Assembly: GCA_910588505.1 (NCBI GenBank)
Contig: CAJUPQ010000011.1
Coordinates: 1 to 64,000 of the forward strand
From: an uncultured Hungatella sp.
GTDB lineage: Bacteria; Bacillota; Clostridia; Lachnospirales; Lachnospiraceae
Length of the DNA stretch: 64,000 nucleotides
Reading direction: 5' to 3'
Shown here: positions 17,897 to 27,114 of the stretch, one piece after another
Layout: each line of letters starts with the position of its first letter
Position numbering within the stretch: position 1 is the stretch's first letter
Made by a program: the position numbers and the translations under genes
Notes under the pieces: model-generated
What the model saw: the letters and a program-made list of their open reading frames with translations, nothing else
What the model was told of the DNA's origin: nothing
The model's database searches: none

Positions 17897-19705
17897 ATGA
17901 AAATAGTATTAGCAGCCATCAATGCAAAGTATATCCATTCCAACCTGGGAGTGCACAGCCTGAAAGCCTATGGGGAGCAGGAGCTTGCCAAAAGGGGGAG
18001 GCCTGACATCCGGATCGAGATCGGAGAATATACCATCAACCATCAGACAGACCATATCTTACAGGATATTTATAAAAGAAAACCGGATATGGTGGGATTT
18101 TCCTGCTATATCTGGAATATTACTTATGTGAGGCAGCTGGCGGGGGATCTTGTAAAAGTGCTGCCAAAGGTAAGGATCTGGCTGGGCGGGCCAGAGGTCT
18201 CCTATGACGCGGAAACCATTCTGGCCAGGGAGCCGGCGGTGGAAGGGGTCATGGTGGGAGAAGGGGAGAGGACTTTTGCGGAATTGATCCTCACACTGGG
18301 CCAGAAAGAGGGACGCGGGGGCCAGGGTGGGCTGGAGGATATTTCTGGAATTGTCTTTCGCGACAGCCTTGGACAGATAAAGGCAGGGCCTCCAAGACCA
18401 CTTATGTCCATGGACGACATTCCTTTTCCCTACAAAAGCCTGGAGGAAATGGAACACAGGATCATCTACTATGAAAGCAGCAGAGGGTGTCCTTATTCAT
18501 GCAGCTACTGTCTGTCCTCCATTGACAGAACCGTGCGGTTTCGGAGTCTGGAGCTGGTGAGGCGAGAACTGAAGTTCTTTTTGGAACAAAAAGTTCCACA
18601 GGTAAAATTTGTGGATCGGACTTTTAACTGCAAAAAAAGCCATTGTCTGGCAATTTGGAAGTTTTTGCTGGAGCATGACAACCAGATCACCAATTTTCAT
18701 TTTGAGATTTCCGGTGACCTGATCGATGAGGAGCAGCTGGAGATCCTAAAGCAGATGAGGCCCGGGCTGGTTCAGCTGGAGATCGGTGTGCAGACCGTGA
18801 ATCCGGCGACTATCAGAGAGATACGAAGAAACATGAATCTGGACAGATTAGAGGAAGTGGTGAGTACCATTAGGGGATATGCCAATATCCACCAGCACCT
18901 GGATCTGATCGCCGGGCTGCCTTATGAAAATATGGGAAGCTTCCGCAAGTCTTTTGACCGGGTATTTCGCATGGGGCCTGACCAGCTTCAGCTGGGATTT
19001 CTGAAAGTGCTGAAAGGTGCCTATATGGCCCAGGCCGCCGGGTATTACGGCCTTTATTTTCATGAGGAGCCGCCCTACGAAGTGCTGTGTACCAGATGGC
19101 TGGACTATGGGGAGATCCTGGAACTGAAAATGGTGGAAGAGATGGTGGAGATCTACTATAACAGCAGCCAGTTTGTGTACACGTTGAGGGAGATGGTCAG
19201 CCGCCGGAAGTCTCCTTATGGTATGTTTCGGGAGCTGGGAGAGTACTATGGAGCCCATCGTCTTAACACGGTCAGCCACAGCCGGCTGGCCAGGTATGAG
19301 ATCCTGTACGATTTTTTGAAAGAAGCAGATCCACAGCGAATCCGGATCTATCAGGATTGTCTGATGTATGATTTGTATCTGCGGGAAAATATAAAAAGTC
19401 GGCCCCGCTTCGCTCCGGATCAGACCAGATACAAAGCCGCTGTCCGGGAGTTTTTTATGAAAGAGCGCAAAACTCCCGGCTTTCTGAAAGGACAGGAGAC
19501 TTATGATTCCAGGCAGATAGGTAAAATGGCCCATATTGAGGTTATGAGCGACGGAAGGATGGTCCTGTTTGATTACAGAAAACGCAGTCTGCTAAACCAC
19601 AACGCGAAAGCAGTGATCATAGGCATGTGGGACGCGTGTAGTGGCTGCGCGGTTTGGCAGGAAGTGGCTGAAAAAGACGAAAACAGGTCTTGCATCAATG
19701 GGTAA
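17897..19705 (+). CDS. B12-binding-domain radical SAM protein (DUF4080 type)
   Basis: This 602-residue protein has an N-terminal cobalamin-binding-like Rossmann domain (about 1-135), a radical SAM core with the cluster motif C198-x3-C202-x2-C205 (RGCPYSCSYC), and a C-terminal region like DUF4080 (about 400-590). The family uses S-adenosylmethionine radicals, probably for methyl transfer or tailoring, but the substrate is unknown. It is tightly coupled to the Sua5 gene (5 bp), hinting at an RNA-related role, which is only inference. Confidence 0.85.
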   Translation: MKIVLAAINAKYIHSNLGVHSLKAYGEQELAKRGRPDIRIEIGEYTINHQTDHILQDIYKRKPDMVGFSCYIWNITYVRQLAGDLVKVLPKVRIWLGGPEVSYDAETILAREPAVEGVMVGEGERTFAELILTLGQKEGRGGQGGLEDISGIVFRDSLGQIKAGPPRPLMSMDDIPFPYKSLEEMEHRIIYYESSRGCPYSCSYCLSSIDRTVRFRSLELVRRELKFFLEQKVPQVKFVDRTFNCKKSHCLAIWKFLLEHDNQITNFHFEISGDLIDEEQLEILKQMRPGLVQLEIGVQTVNPATIREIRRNMNLDRLEEVVSTIRGYANIHQHLDLIAGLPYENMGSFRKSFDRVFRMGPDQLQLGFLKVLKGAYMAQAAGYYGLYFHEEPPYEVLCTRWLDYGEILELKMVEEMVEIYYNSSQFVYTLREMVSRRKSPYGMFRELGEYYGAHRLNTVSHSRLARYEILYDFLKEADPQRIRIYQDCLMYDLYLRENIKSRPRFAPDQTRYKAAVREFFMKERKTPGFLKGQETYDSRQIGKMAHIEVMSDGRMVLFDYRKRSLLNHNAKAVIIGMWDACSGCAVWQEVAEKDENRSCING

Positions 19706-19820
19706 AATGTCATAGAATATATCTAACTGTGCAGATGGATTCCATAACCGGAATAAAAATTTTAGATTGAAGGATAAAATCGGGCCACAGTACGGAAGAA
19801 TAATAAAGAGGTGAGTAGAG

Positions 19821-19934
19821 ATGATGTTTGATTTCAATAATAAAAAGAACAGAAAAATCGTGTCTTCCATTATTGTGATCCTGTTGGTTTTGGCAATGGT
19901 GGCACCCATGGTCTTAAGCGCCCTGAACTACTAA
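19821..19934 (+). CDS. small single-pass membrane protein
   Basis: An ATG at 19821 after AAGAGGTGAG opens a 37-residue frame with a short charged N-terminus (DFNNKKNRK) and one hydrophobic helix (IVSSIIVILLVLAMVAPMVL). The layout recalls tiny membrane proteins such as Prli42 of Firmicutes, but length and topology alone cannot prove this. It lies 36 bp before the VanW gene and could be co-transcribed with it. Confidence 0.6.
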   Translation: MMFDFNNKKNRKIVSSIIVILLVLAMVAPMVLSALNY

Positions 19935-19970
19935 AGAATGGCATAAATTCAGTAGGCTGAGGGAGAGATT

Positions 19971-21518
19971 ATGAGAAAATGGATATGGGCAGCAGGATTG
20001 ACGGCTGCGCTTTTAAGTCTTCCATGGAGGCGGCCGGAGGCGGCCTGGGCGGCAGTGGTGCCGGAAGGGCTTTCGGTTGGCGGTCAGAACCTGGCAGGCC
20101 TTGGGGAGGAGGAGGCAAGGCAGAAAGCAGAGGAGATCGCCGCGTCCATGAAAGCGCAGACCATTACTTTGGATGTGGACGGGACTACGGTGGACACCAC
20201 GGCAGAGGGATTAGGCTATGAGTGGGCAAATCCCAGTGTGGTGGAAGATACCATAAAAGAATATCATACAGGAAATATCATACAACGTTATATGAAACAA
20301 AAAGACGTAAGCCGCCAACCCATTGACCTGGTTGTGCGTTTAACGGTGGATGAGGCAGCGCTGCAGAATATTCTGGGGCAGCTGTGTACTCCGCTCCAGA
20401 GGGAGGCAGCAGACGCGTCTATCACCAGGGAGAATGGCCAGTTTGTGGTGACGCCTTCCCAGAGTGGCCTTGTGGTGGATCTGCCCCAGACCGCGGCCAT
20501 GGTACAGCAGGAGGTCCAGGGTGGTTTGAGGGAGCCTGCCTTTGTAAAGGCAGCGGTTGCGGTTTCGGAGCCGGTAAAGACCACAGAGATGCTGTCCCAG
20601 ATCCAGGATGTGCTGGGGACCTTTTCCACGGATTTTAGCAGCAGCAGCCGGGCGAGGGCCACAAACCTCCAGGTAGGTTCCTCAAAGATCAACGGCCGTG
20701 TGCTGATGCCCGGGGAAACCCTGTCTGGCTATGAATGTATGCAGCCCTTTACCACGGCTAACGGATACGCCACGGCAGCGGCCTATGAAAACGGCCAGGT
20801 GGTGGACAGCGTAGGCGGAGGCGTGTGCCAGATCGCCACCACGCTGTACAACGCGGCGCTGTTTGCGGAGCTGGAGATCACCCAGAGACAGAATCACTCC
20901 ATGATCGTCAGCTATGTGCCGCCATCCAACGATGCGGCCATAGCCGGCACATATAAAGATATCAAGGTCACAAACCCTTATGACACCCCGATCTATGTGG
21001 AAGGCGGTACCAGCGGCAGGACCCTTACCTTTACCATCTACGGCAAAGAGACCAGACCCGCCAACCGGACGTTAAAGTTCCAGTCCGAGACATTGAGTGT
21101 TCATGGAGCCGGGGAACCGATTACCAAAGTTGACCCGTCCCTTGCGCCGGGGGCCAGGGTTCGGGTGCAGTCAGCCCACCAGGGCTTAAAGTCCAGACTG
21201 TGGAAATGTGTGTATATAGACGGGGTGGAGACAGAGAGGACCTTGCTCCACACAGATACGTATAATGCGTCCAAGGCTGTGTACCGGGTAGGCCCTCCAG
21301 CGCCCGCAGCGGCTCCGGCGCCTGCTGTTCCGGCAGAGAACATTCCTGGCCAGGAGGCGGGAGGCGAGGGCGCGGCGGAAGCGGCTCCGGCTCCCACAGA
21401 GCAGCCGGCCGCTCCGGAGACGCCTGCCCCGGTGCAGCCGGCTGCTCCGGAGGCCGCTCCACCTCAGCAGCCGACGCCTGTGGAGGGCTTGGAAGGCGGC
21501 CCTGGGATCATGGGCTGA
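19971..21518 (+). CDS. VanW family protein, exported
   Basis: This 515-residue protein has a signal peptide (about 1-27), a PG_binding_4-like domain (about 30-215), and a VanW domain (about 220-400) with MPGETLSGYE and VDSVGGGVCQIATTLYNAAL. The last 80 residues are a low-complexity Pro/Ala/Glu tail typical of wall-spanning segments. VanW proteins accompany vancomycin-resistance genes and G5-domain wall proteins; their chemistry is poorly known. It starts a dense plus-strand run that goes on to the GNAT gene. Confidence 0.88.
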   Translation: MRKWIWAAGLTAALLSLPWRRPEAAWAAVVPEGLSVGGQNLAGLGEEEARQKAEEIAASMKAQTITLDVDGTTVDTTAEGLGYEWANPSVVEDTIKEYHTGNIIQRYMKQKDVSRQPIDLVVRLTVDEAALQNILGQLCTPLQREAADASITRENGQFVVTPSQSGLVVDLPQTAAMVQQEVQGGLREPAFVKAAVAVSEPVKTTEMLSQIQDVLGTFSTDFSSSSRARATNLQVGSSKINGRVLMPGETLSGYECMQPFTTANGYATAAAYENGQVVDSVGGGVCQIATTLYNAALFAELEITQRQNHSMIVSYVPPSNDAAIAGTYKDIKVTNPYDTPIYVEGGTSGRTLTFTIYGKETRPANRTLKFQSETLSVHGAGEPITKVDPSLAPGARVRVQSAHQGLKSRLWKCVYIDGVETERTLLHTDTYNASKAVYRVGPPAPAAAPAPAVPAENIPGQEAGGEGAAEAAPAPTEQPAAPETPAPVQPAAPEAAPPQQPTPVEGLEGGPGIMG

Positions 21519-21557
21519 CTTGTCTTTGGGCGGCGGGAGTGAAAGGAAGATCATAGG

Positions 21558-22133
21558 ATGTGCGGGATACAGCGGGAGCCGAGAGGAACCATGACCCCTG
21601 GCCAGGACCTGGTGGCCGCCGGGTGGGCGGGCCGGGAGGGAGCCAGAAGGATCAGCTTCTTTCGGGAGAAGGAGCTTCTCTCCCGGTTTTCGGGAGACTA
21701 TATAGAACTGATGCGGCGGAGGGATGAAACTCCCGTAGACAGCAGCTGCATACCGTGGCGGGAGTACGGAGCCACGGAGTGGGAGGAAGTGAGCGAGGGC
21801 GGTATTTTTACCGCCCTTTGGAATCTGTCTGGGGCGTACAGGCTGGGATTTATCGTTGACCTGTACAGGATTCCCGTGAGACAGGAGACGATAGAGGTCT
21901 GTGAGCAGTATGACGTAAACCCCTACCGTCTGCTTAGCTCAAACTGTGTCGTCGCGGTTTCGGACCATGGCTGGAAGCTGTGTGAGAGACTGGCAGAAAG
22001 GGGCGTAAAGGCGGCTGTCATAGGCAGAGTGAACGGGGGCATAAAAAGAGAAGTCTGGTATGGCCAGGTGAGAGGCTTTATGGAGCGGCCCCGGGAAGAT
22101 GAGATTCGAAAGATCATACAGGAGGTATTGTGA
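21558..22133 (+). CDS. AIR synthase-related C-terminal-domain protein
   Basis: The 191-residue protein resembles only the C-terminal half of the PurM/HypE (AIRS) superfamily: GGIFTALWNLSGAYRLGFIV matches the region around the domain junction, followed by NPYRLLSSNCVVAVSD and GVKAAVIGRV. The N-terminal ATP-binding half is absent, so a normal AIRS-type reaction is unlikely unless a partner supplies it. ATG 21558 follows AGGAAG weakly; 21591 is an alternative. Its stop shares a base with the start of the AsnC gene. Confidence 0.65.
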   Translation: MCGIQREPRGTMTPGQDLVAAGWAGREGARRISFFREKELLSRFSGDYIELMRRRDETPVDSSCIPWREYGATEWEEVSEGGIFTALWNLSGAYRLGFIVDLYRIPVRQETIEVCEQYDVNPYRLLSSNCVVAVSDHGWKLCERLAERGVKAAVIGRVNGGIKREVWYGQVRGFMERPREDEIRKIIQEVL

Positions 22134-22615
22134 TGAGAGAGAAGATTTTAGCAGTCATGGAGAAGAACAGCAGGATCGATATTAAAGATCTGGCTGTTCT
22201 CCTGGGAGAGAGCGAGATCGCAGTTGCCAATGAGATCGCGGATATGGAGAAGGAGCATGTGATCTGCGGTTATCACACGCTGATCAACTGGGACAATACC
22301 AGTGAGGAAAAGGTGGTGGCGCTGATCGAGGTGAAGGTGACTCCCCAGAGGGGCATGGGCTTTGACAAGATCGCGGAGCGGATCTACCAGTACAGTGAGG
22401 TCAACGCCGTGTATCTCATGTCCGGGGCCTACGATTTTACGGTGTTTATCGAGGGGAAGACCATGCGGCAGGTGGCCCAGTTTGTGTCGGAGAAGCTGTC
22501 CCCCATGGAGTCTGTGCTCAGCACGGCCACCCATTTTGTTTTGAAAAAATACAAGGACCACGGAACCGTGCTGGTGCAGGAGGTCCAGGATGAAAGGATG
22601 CTGATTACCCCATGA
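22133..22615 (+). CDS. Lrp/AsnC family transcriptional regulator
   Basis: This 160-residue protein has an AsnC-type winged helix (about 1-60; SRIDIKDLAVLLGESEIAVANEI) and an RAM ligand-binding domain (about 65-150; VALIEVKVTPQRGMGFDKIAERI). Such regulators sense amino acids. ATG 22133 is preferred to GTG 22130 for its 7-nt spacing to AGGAGG. It overlaps the next gene, an aminotransferase, by 4 bp, so local control of amino-acid use is likely. Confidence 0.9.
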   Translation: MREKILAVMEKNSRIDIKDLAVLLGESEIAVANEIADMEKEHVICGYHTLINWDNTSEEKVVALIEVKVTPQRGMGFDKIAERIYQYSEVNAVYLMSGAYDFTVFIEGKTMRQVAQFVSEKLSPMESVLSTATHFVLKKYKDHGTVLVQEVQDERMLITP

Positions 22616-23784
22616 GAAATCCATTATCCGATGTAATCACGGCCATCGAGCCGTCAGGGATCCGGAAATTTTTTGATATAGTCAGTGAGATGAAGGACGC
22701 CATTTCCCTGGGCGTGGGCGAGCCGGATTTTGACACGCCGTGGCATATCCGGGAGGAGGGCATCTACTCCCTGGAAAAGGGAAAGACATTCTACACATCC
22801 AACGCGGGATTAAGAGAACTGAGGGTGGAGATCACCAACTACTTAAAGCGCCGATGCAATCTTACTTACGACCCGGACAAGGAGCTTCTGGTGACTGTAG
22901 GAGGCAGCGAGGCCATTGACATTGCCCTGCGGGCCATGCTGAATCCCGGGGATGAGGTGCTGATCCCCCAGCCCAGCTTTGTGTCCTATCTGCCCTGCAC
23001 CATTCTGGCAGGGGGAAAGCCGGTGGTCATCGAGCTGGAGGAAAAAGACCAGTTCAGGCTGACTCCAAAGAAGCTGAGGGAGAAGATCACGGACAAGACC
23101 AAGATCCTTATTATGCCCTTCCCCAACAATCCGACGGGGGCTGTCATGAGAAGGGAAGACCTGGAGGCGGTTGCCCAGATTATTCTGGAGCATGACCTGT
23201 TTGTGCTGTCTGACGAGATCTACTGTGAATTGACCTTCGGCTCAGAGCGCCATGTTTCCATCGCCTCCCTGCCCGGCATGCAGGAGAGAACCGTGCTGAT
23301 TAACGGGTTCTCCAAGTCCTACGCCATGACCGGATGGCGGCTGGGATATGCGGCGGCTCCCCATGTGATTCAGGAGCAGATGCTTAAGATCCACCAGTTT
23401 GCCATCATGTGCGCCCCCACCACCAGCCAGTACGCGGCCATTTCAGCCGTGAGGGACGGGGACGGGGATGTGGAGATGATGCGGGAATCCTATGACCAGC
23501 GGCGGCGGTTTGTGCTCCACGCGTTTGAGGAGATGGGACTTAGGTGCTTTGAGCCAAACGGGGCTTTCTACGCCTTCCCCAGCATCAAGCGGTTCGGCAT
23601 GACATCCGATGAGTTTGCCACCCGGTTTTTGCAGGAGGAGAAGGTGGCAGTGGTTCCGGGAACCGCCTTCGGCGCTTGCGGGGAGGGATTTCTGCGGGTG
23701 TCCTACGCTTACTCCTTAAAGAGTCTGAAGGAGGCGTTAGGGCGCATGGAACGGTTTGTGAAGCGGCTTGACGGAAAGGTCTGA
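22612..23784 (+). CDS. class I/II pyridoxal-phosphate aminotransferase
   Basis: This 390-residue protein is a fold-type I aminotransferase. Visible are GVGEPDFDTPWHI, PNNPTGAVMRREDL, SDEIYCELTF, and the Schiff-base lysine in NGFSKSYAMTGWRLGY; the C-terminal FLRVSYA holds the carboxylate-binding Arg. It belongs to the aspartate/aromatic aminotransferase group; the preferred amino acid cannot be read from sequence. The start ATGA overlaps the end of the AsnC-type regulator, implying translational coupling. Confidence 0.92.
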   Translation: MRNPLSDVITAIEPSGIRKFFDIVSEMKDAISLGVGEPDFDTPWHIREEGIYSLEKGKTFYTSNAGLRELRVEITNYLKRRCNLTYDPDKELLVTVGGSEAIDIALRAMLNPGDEVLIPQPSFVSYLPCTILAGGKPVVIELEEKDQFRLTPKKLREKITDKTKILIMPFPNNPTGAVMRREDLEAVAQIILEHDLFVLSDEIYCELTFGSERHVSIASLPGMQERTVLINGFSKSYAMTGWRLGYAAAPHVIQEQMLKIHQFAIMCAPTTSQYAAISAVRDGDGDVEMMRESYDQRRRFVLHAFEEMGLRCFEPNGAFYAFPSIKRFGMTSDEFATRFLQEEKVAVVPGTAFGACGEGFLRVSYAYSLKSLKEALGRMERFVKRLDGKV

Positions 23785-23786
23785 GA

Positions 23787-24281
23787 ATGAATATTGTACT
23801 GTTTGAACCGGAGATACCTGCCAACACGGGCAATATCGGACGAACCTGTGTGGCGACCAACACCAGGCTCCACCTTATAGAGCCCCTGGGCTTTAAGATC
23901 AACGAGAAGGCCAGAAAGCGGGCAGGTCTTGATTACTGGGATATGCTGGATGTGATCGTGTACTGCAACTTCGAGGATTTTTTGGAGCGGAATCCGGGGG
24001 CAAAGATCTATATGGCCACCACCAAAGCCCACAAGGTGTACACGGAGGCTGCCTATGAACCGGGCTGCTATATTATGTTCGGCAAGGAGAGCGCGGGGAT
24101 TCCGGAGGAGCTTCTTTTGGAGTACCAGGAAAACTGTGTGCGGATTCCCATGTGGGGCGACATCCGCTCCCTGAATCTGTCCAACGCGGTATCCGTGGTG
24201 CTGTACGAAGCCCTGCGTCAGAACGGATTTGAGAAGATGACCATGGAAGGGGAGCTGCATCGGCTTCGCTGGAGGGAATAG
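23787..24281 (+). CDS. trmL: tRNA (cytidine/uridine-34-2'-O)-methyltransferase TrmL
   Basis: This 164-residue SPOUT enzyme shows MNIVLFEPEIPANTGNIGRTC, FGKESAGIPEELL and IPMWGDIRSLNLSNAVSVVLYEA, the three knot motifs of TrmL. It methylates the wobble ribose of certain leucine tRNAs using S-adenosylmethionine. The start is 2 bp after the aminotransferase stop, and the GNAT gene follows after 3 bp. Confidence 0.94.
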   Translation: MNIVLFEPEIPANTGNIGRTCVATNTRLHLIEPLGFKINEKARKRAGLDYWDMLDVIVYCNFEDFLERNPGAKIYMATTKAHKVYTEAAYEPGCYIMFGKESAGIPEELLLEYQENCVRIPMWGDIRSLNLSNAVSVVLYEALRQNGFEKMTMEGELHRLRWRE

Positions 24282-24284
24282 TCC

Positions 24285-24821
24285 ATGATAAATGGGAGAG
24301 CGTTCAGGATCGAGGGGGCGGATGTCAGGGATTACCAGATGTTTGCGGATATCATCCAGACTGTGTGGAACGGTCTGGATAGAAAGGACTGGTTCGTGGC
24401 GGACAACGCGGAGTATACCTATGAGATGCTAGGCAGCGGCAGAGGTATCGGGTATAAGGCTGTGGATACGGACACCGGTGAGACTGCCGGGGTTTTTATG
24501 GCTACAATACCCGGAATGGGCCAAGAGAATCTAGGCCGGGACGCAGGGCTGGCTGATGGGGAACTTTCCCTGGTGGCCCATATGGATTCCATAGCGATAC
24601 TGCCAAAGTACCGGGGACACAAACTTCAATATCGCCTGATGCAGACAGCGGAGGGAGATCTGAGAGCAAAGGGATTTAAGTATCTGATGTGTACGGTCCA
24701 CCCGGATAACTGTTACAGCAGGGATAATATTGTCAGCCAGGGATATGAGTCTGTGGCGGTGAAGGAGAAGTACGGCGGATATGTGAGGGAGATTTTTTTG
24801 AAGTGTTTAAAGGAGTCATAA
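24285..24821 (+). CDS. GNAT family acetyltransferase
   Basis: This 178-residue protein has the GNAT fold: the acetyl-CoA binding stretch SIAILPKYRGHKLQYRLMQTAEGDL and the later YLMCTVHPDNCYSRDN segment. The acceptor is unknown. It ends the VanW-to-GNAT run; the hairpin following at 24828 has no T-run on this strand. Confidence 0.82.
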   Translation: MINGRAFRIEGADVRDYQMFADIIQTVWNGLDRKDWFVADNAEYTYEMLGSGRGIGYKAVDTDTGETAGVFMATIPGMGQENLGRDAGLADGELSLVAHMDSIAILPKYRGHKLQYRLMQTAEGDLRAKGFKYLMCTVHPDNCYSRDNIVSQGYESVAVKEKYGGYVREIFLKCLKES

Positions 24822-24827
24822 AAGTTA

Positions 24828-24858
24828 AATATCCCCTGGAAATTAACCGGGGGATATT
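24828..24858 (-). terminator. terminator of the asnS-yhaO-yhaN operon
   Basis: A 12-bp stem with one U-G pair (24828-24839 with 24847-24858) is followed on the minus strand by a T-rich stretch. It lies just beyond the stop at 24867. Confidence 0.72.
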
Positions 24859-24866
24859 CTAACCAT

Positions 24867-25211
24867 CTACAACGACATCTCCACCAAATGGGCTACCGCG
24901 ATCTCATCATCTTCCCGAAATCCCTGGGCCGACACCTGAATATCATATACATACTGAGGCTCTAAGCCCAGTTCCGAAGCGATCTCCCCAACTGTTTTCC
25001 CATCTTTACCAAGGGCCAGTACACGATGCACGTCCCCAGTGATCTTGCGAAACCGCTGGGCCTGTTTGCGGGAGACATTTCCCACGTGATCTGTCCCTGG
25101 TTCTTCCTCATCCATAAAATCTTCCAGCCTAAACTCCGGTCGGTCCGGCTGATCCTGATAATATTCTTCGGTCATCTCCCAGTCAATCTGAGGCCTGTCA
25201 TTAGGATCCAT
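24867..25211 (-). CDS. small acidic protein with HTH-like C-terminus
   Basis: The 114-residue product has an acidic, disordered-looking first half and a basic linker, then a segment resembling a helix-turn-helix (about 72-100; KTVGEIASELGLEPQYVYDI). I do not recognise the family. The ATG follows AAGGAGG at 9 nt. It is 20 bp downstream of yhaN and is the last gene before a terminator, so it likely shares that operon. Confidence 0.65.
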   Translation of the reverse strand: MDPNDRPQIDWEMTEEYYQDQPDRPEFRLEDFMDEEEPGTDHVGNVSRKQAQRFRKITGDVHRVLALGKDGKTVGEIASELGLEPQYVYDIQVSAQGFREDDEIAVAHLVEMSL

Positions 25212-25231
25212 TTCTCAAAAACCTCCTTGTA

Positions 25232-27112
25232 TTAGATCGTGATCAACGTATAAGGAATCTGGTTAGCTGTCAGCATCTGTGCCTCCCTTTGGTGGCAGGT
25301 AAAGATGATGATCTGTCCGGGGTAGGCAGAGGACAGCCATTTTAGAGCGCTCCGCAGCCGGTCCTCATCATACAATACAAAGCTGTCATCAAACACCAGG
25401 GGCATCTGCTCCTTGGCCTCGTTCTGGATCAGCCTGGCCGCCGCCAGCCGCAGAGCCAGATAGATCTGATCCATGGTCCCGCTGCTGACCTGCTCCAAAG
25501 GCACCAGCTTAGAGGGCGTATTCATAAAAGCATTGAGATTTTCATCAATGCTCATGCTGGTATAAATCCCACCGGTGATACCACCGATAAGCTCCGAGGC
25601 AGTCTTGTTCAGATAAAACCCAAAAGAGTCCCGGATGGAAGCTGACAGTTCTGTCATCGTATCCCGGGCCAGATCGATGGCCGCGATCTCCTGGGAGATC
25701 CGGTCGTTTTCAGCCAGGGTGCGCCGCAGCACCTCCATCTGTGTCTTGTAATTAGACAAGATCTCCAGCTTCTTTTCCAACTCCCATTGAAGCTTCTGCT
25801 GTTTTTCAATGATCTCGCTGCAGCTGTTCTGTTTCTCCTGCAAAGCGGAGATGTCGCTGGTCAGCTGGGCAATATTCTCCTCAGACTTGTCCATGGCAGC
25901 GCTTAATCTCTGGAATTCCGCCATACGCGCCAGAAACGCGTCCATAGCCTCCTGGGAGATGGTCTTATCTCCTAAGTGTCTGGAAAAAGATTCCTGAAGA
26001 ACCTGGGCGGACAGGGCCAGCTCCTTTTTCAGCCGTTTGCCCTTCCACAGAGAAAGAGCTCCCGCCAGGCAGAGAAGGGCAGAAAGCACAGCCATAACCG
26101 CAAAGACAGCCGCTGCCGGGAAATCCACATTGTAGTCAAAAAGGAGATCCGTAATAGGGTTCCACTCCCCCAGAGTATAAAAATACGCGCCGCAGGCAAA
26201 ACAGCAGGCGGCAAGTAAAAATATGGCTATGGGGAAAAACCGGCGGGACGTTTTCTCAGAGGATGCCTTTGTCCCCTGATAATCCCGGTATACATCCTGA
26301 GTCCGCTCCTGGTAATCCTGGATGGACTGGATATCTGTAAACTGATTCTGGCTTAAGACCTGACGCCCCCGGGCCACCTTTTGGAGGAGAGACTCCTTCT
26401 CCGCCTGTTTTTCCTCAATCTGGGTTCGGGCGCCGGCCCGCATCTGCTGGTATGCAGGAAGCTGGTTTACATACTCAGGGGCTGATATCTCCTTCTCAAG
26501 AGCCTTGATCTCCCCCAAAAGGGAGGTGTAAGACCGGGCTGCCTCCGGAACCAGCTGGGCCTCCAGCTCCTTTTTCTGCGCCTTTAAAAAATCCGTGGCC
26601 TTGGTGATGTTCAGGGCCATGTTGCCCGTATTGTTCATGTTGGCAATATAATTTTTCAGCTCCGACACCATGCCGGCGTCTGTGGCACATTTTAGCTGGC
26701 CGATGCTGATGGTGTTGTTGTATGCCGTCTCGCTTAAGCCGCAAAGCAGTTCATCCATCAGAGCTTTGTCAGGGGGAAGGGATTTGCCCAGGGTCTCGTC
26801 GATGAGGCAGAACTCCTTCTTTGTCTTTAAAAAAGTCCGCTCGATCCTGTAGATATGGCCTCCGTGTTCCAGGCGCAGAGCGCCTTCGTAGGTGCCGCTG
26901 TTCTCCCATGGCTCATATTTGTTGTACAGGTCATTTTTGGAAGCCTTGCCCCGCATGGGCTGGATGCCGAAGAGCATACCACGGATAAAAGTGTGGATGG
27001 TGGACTTACCGGCCTCATTTTTCCCGTAAACCACATTGAGACCGTCCTGAAAGGGGATAGAGCGGTCATGAAATTTTCCAAATCCCTTAATCTGAAGTTC
27101 GATAAATCTCAT
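25232..27112 (-). CDS. yhaN: YhaN-like SMC/SbcC-type ATPase
   Basis: This 626-residue protein has an SbcC/RecN-type ATPase head split across the ends: Walker A GKNEAGKST near residue 31, the signature VSSGTMDQIYLALRLA, and Walker B PLVFDDSFVL near the C-terminus. The middle is coiled coil, interrupted by two hydrophobic helices (about 292-315 and 330-355), so it may be membrane-bound. Bacillus YhaN is much longer. With YhaO it should form a Mre11-Rad50-like DNA repair or nuclease pair. Start is 2 bp after the yhaO stop. Confidence 0.82.
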   Translation of the reverse strand: MRFIELQIKGFGKFHDRSIPFQDGLNVVYGKNEAGKSTIHTFIRGMLFGIQPMRGKASKNDLYNKYEPWENSGTYEGALRLEHGGHIYRIERTFLKTKKEFCLIDETLGKSLPPDKALMDELLCGLSETAYNNTISIGQLKCATDAGMVSELKNYIANMNNTGNMALNITKATDFLKAQKKELEAQLVPEAARSYTSLLGEIKALEKEISAPEYVNQLPAYQQMRAGARTQIEEKQAEKESLLQKVARGRQVLSQNQFTDIQSIQDYQERTQDVYRDYQGTKASSEKTSRRFFPIAIFLLAACCFACGAYFYTLGEWNPITDLLFDYNVDFPAAAVFAVMAVLSALLCLAGALSLWKGKRLKKELALSAQVLQESFSRHLGDKTISQEAMDAFLARMAEFQRLSAAMDKSEENIAQLTSDISALQEKQNSCSEIIEKQQKLQWELEKKLEILSNYKTQMEVLRRTLAENDRISQEIAAIDLARDTMTELSASIRDSFGFYLNKTASELIGGITGGIYTSMSIDENLNAFMNTPSKLVPLEQVSSGTMDQIYLALRLAAARLIQNEAKEQMPLVFDDSFVLYDEDRLRSALKWLSSAYPGQIIIFTCHQREAQMLTANQIPYTLITI

Positions 27113-27114
27113 GA

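Noticed and set aside
21101..21554. Minus-strand frames opposite the VanW C-terminal tail, rich in Ala, Pro and Arg
   Set aside because: They come from the repetitive Pro/Ala codons of the tail read backwards.
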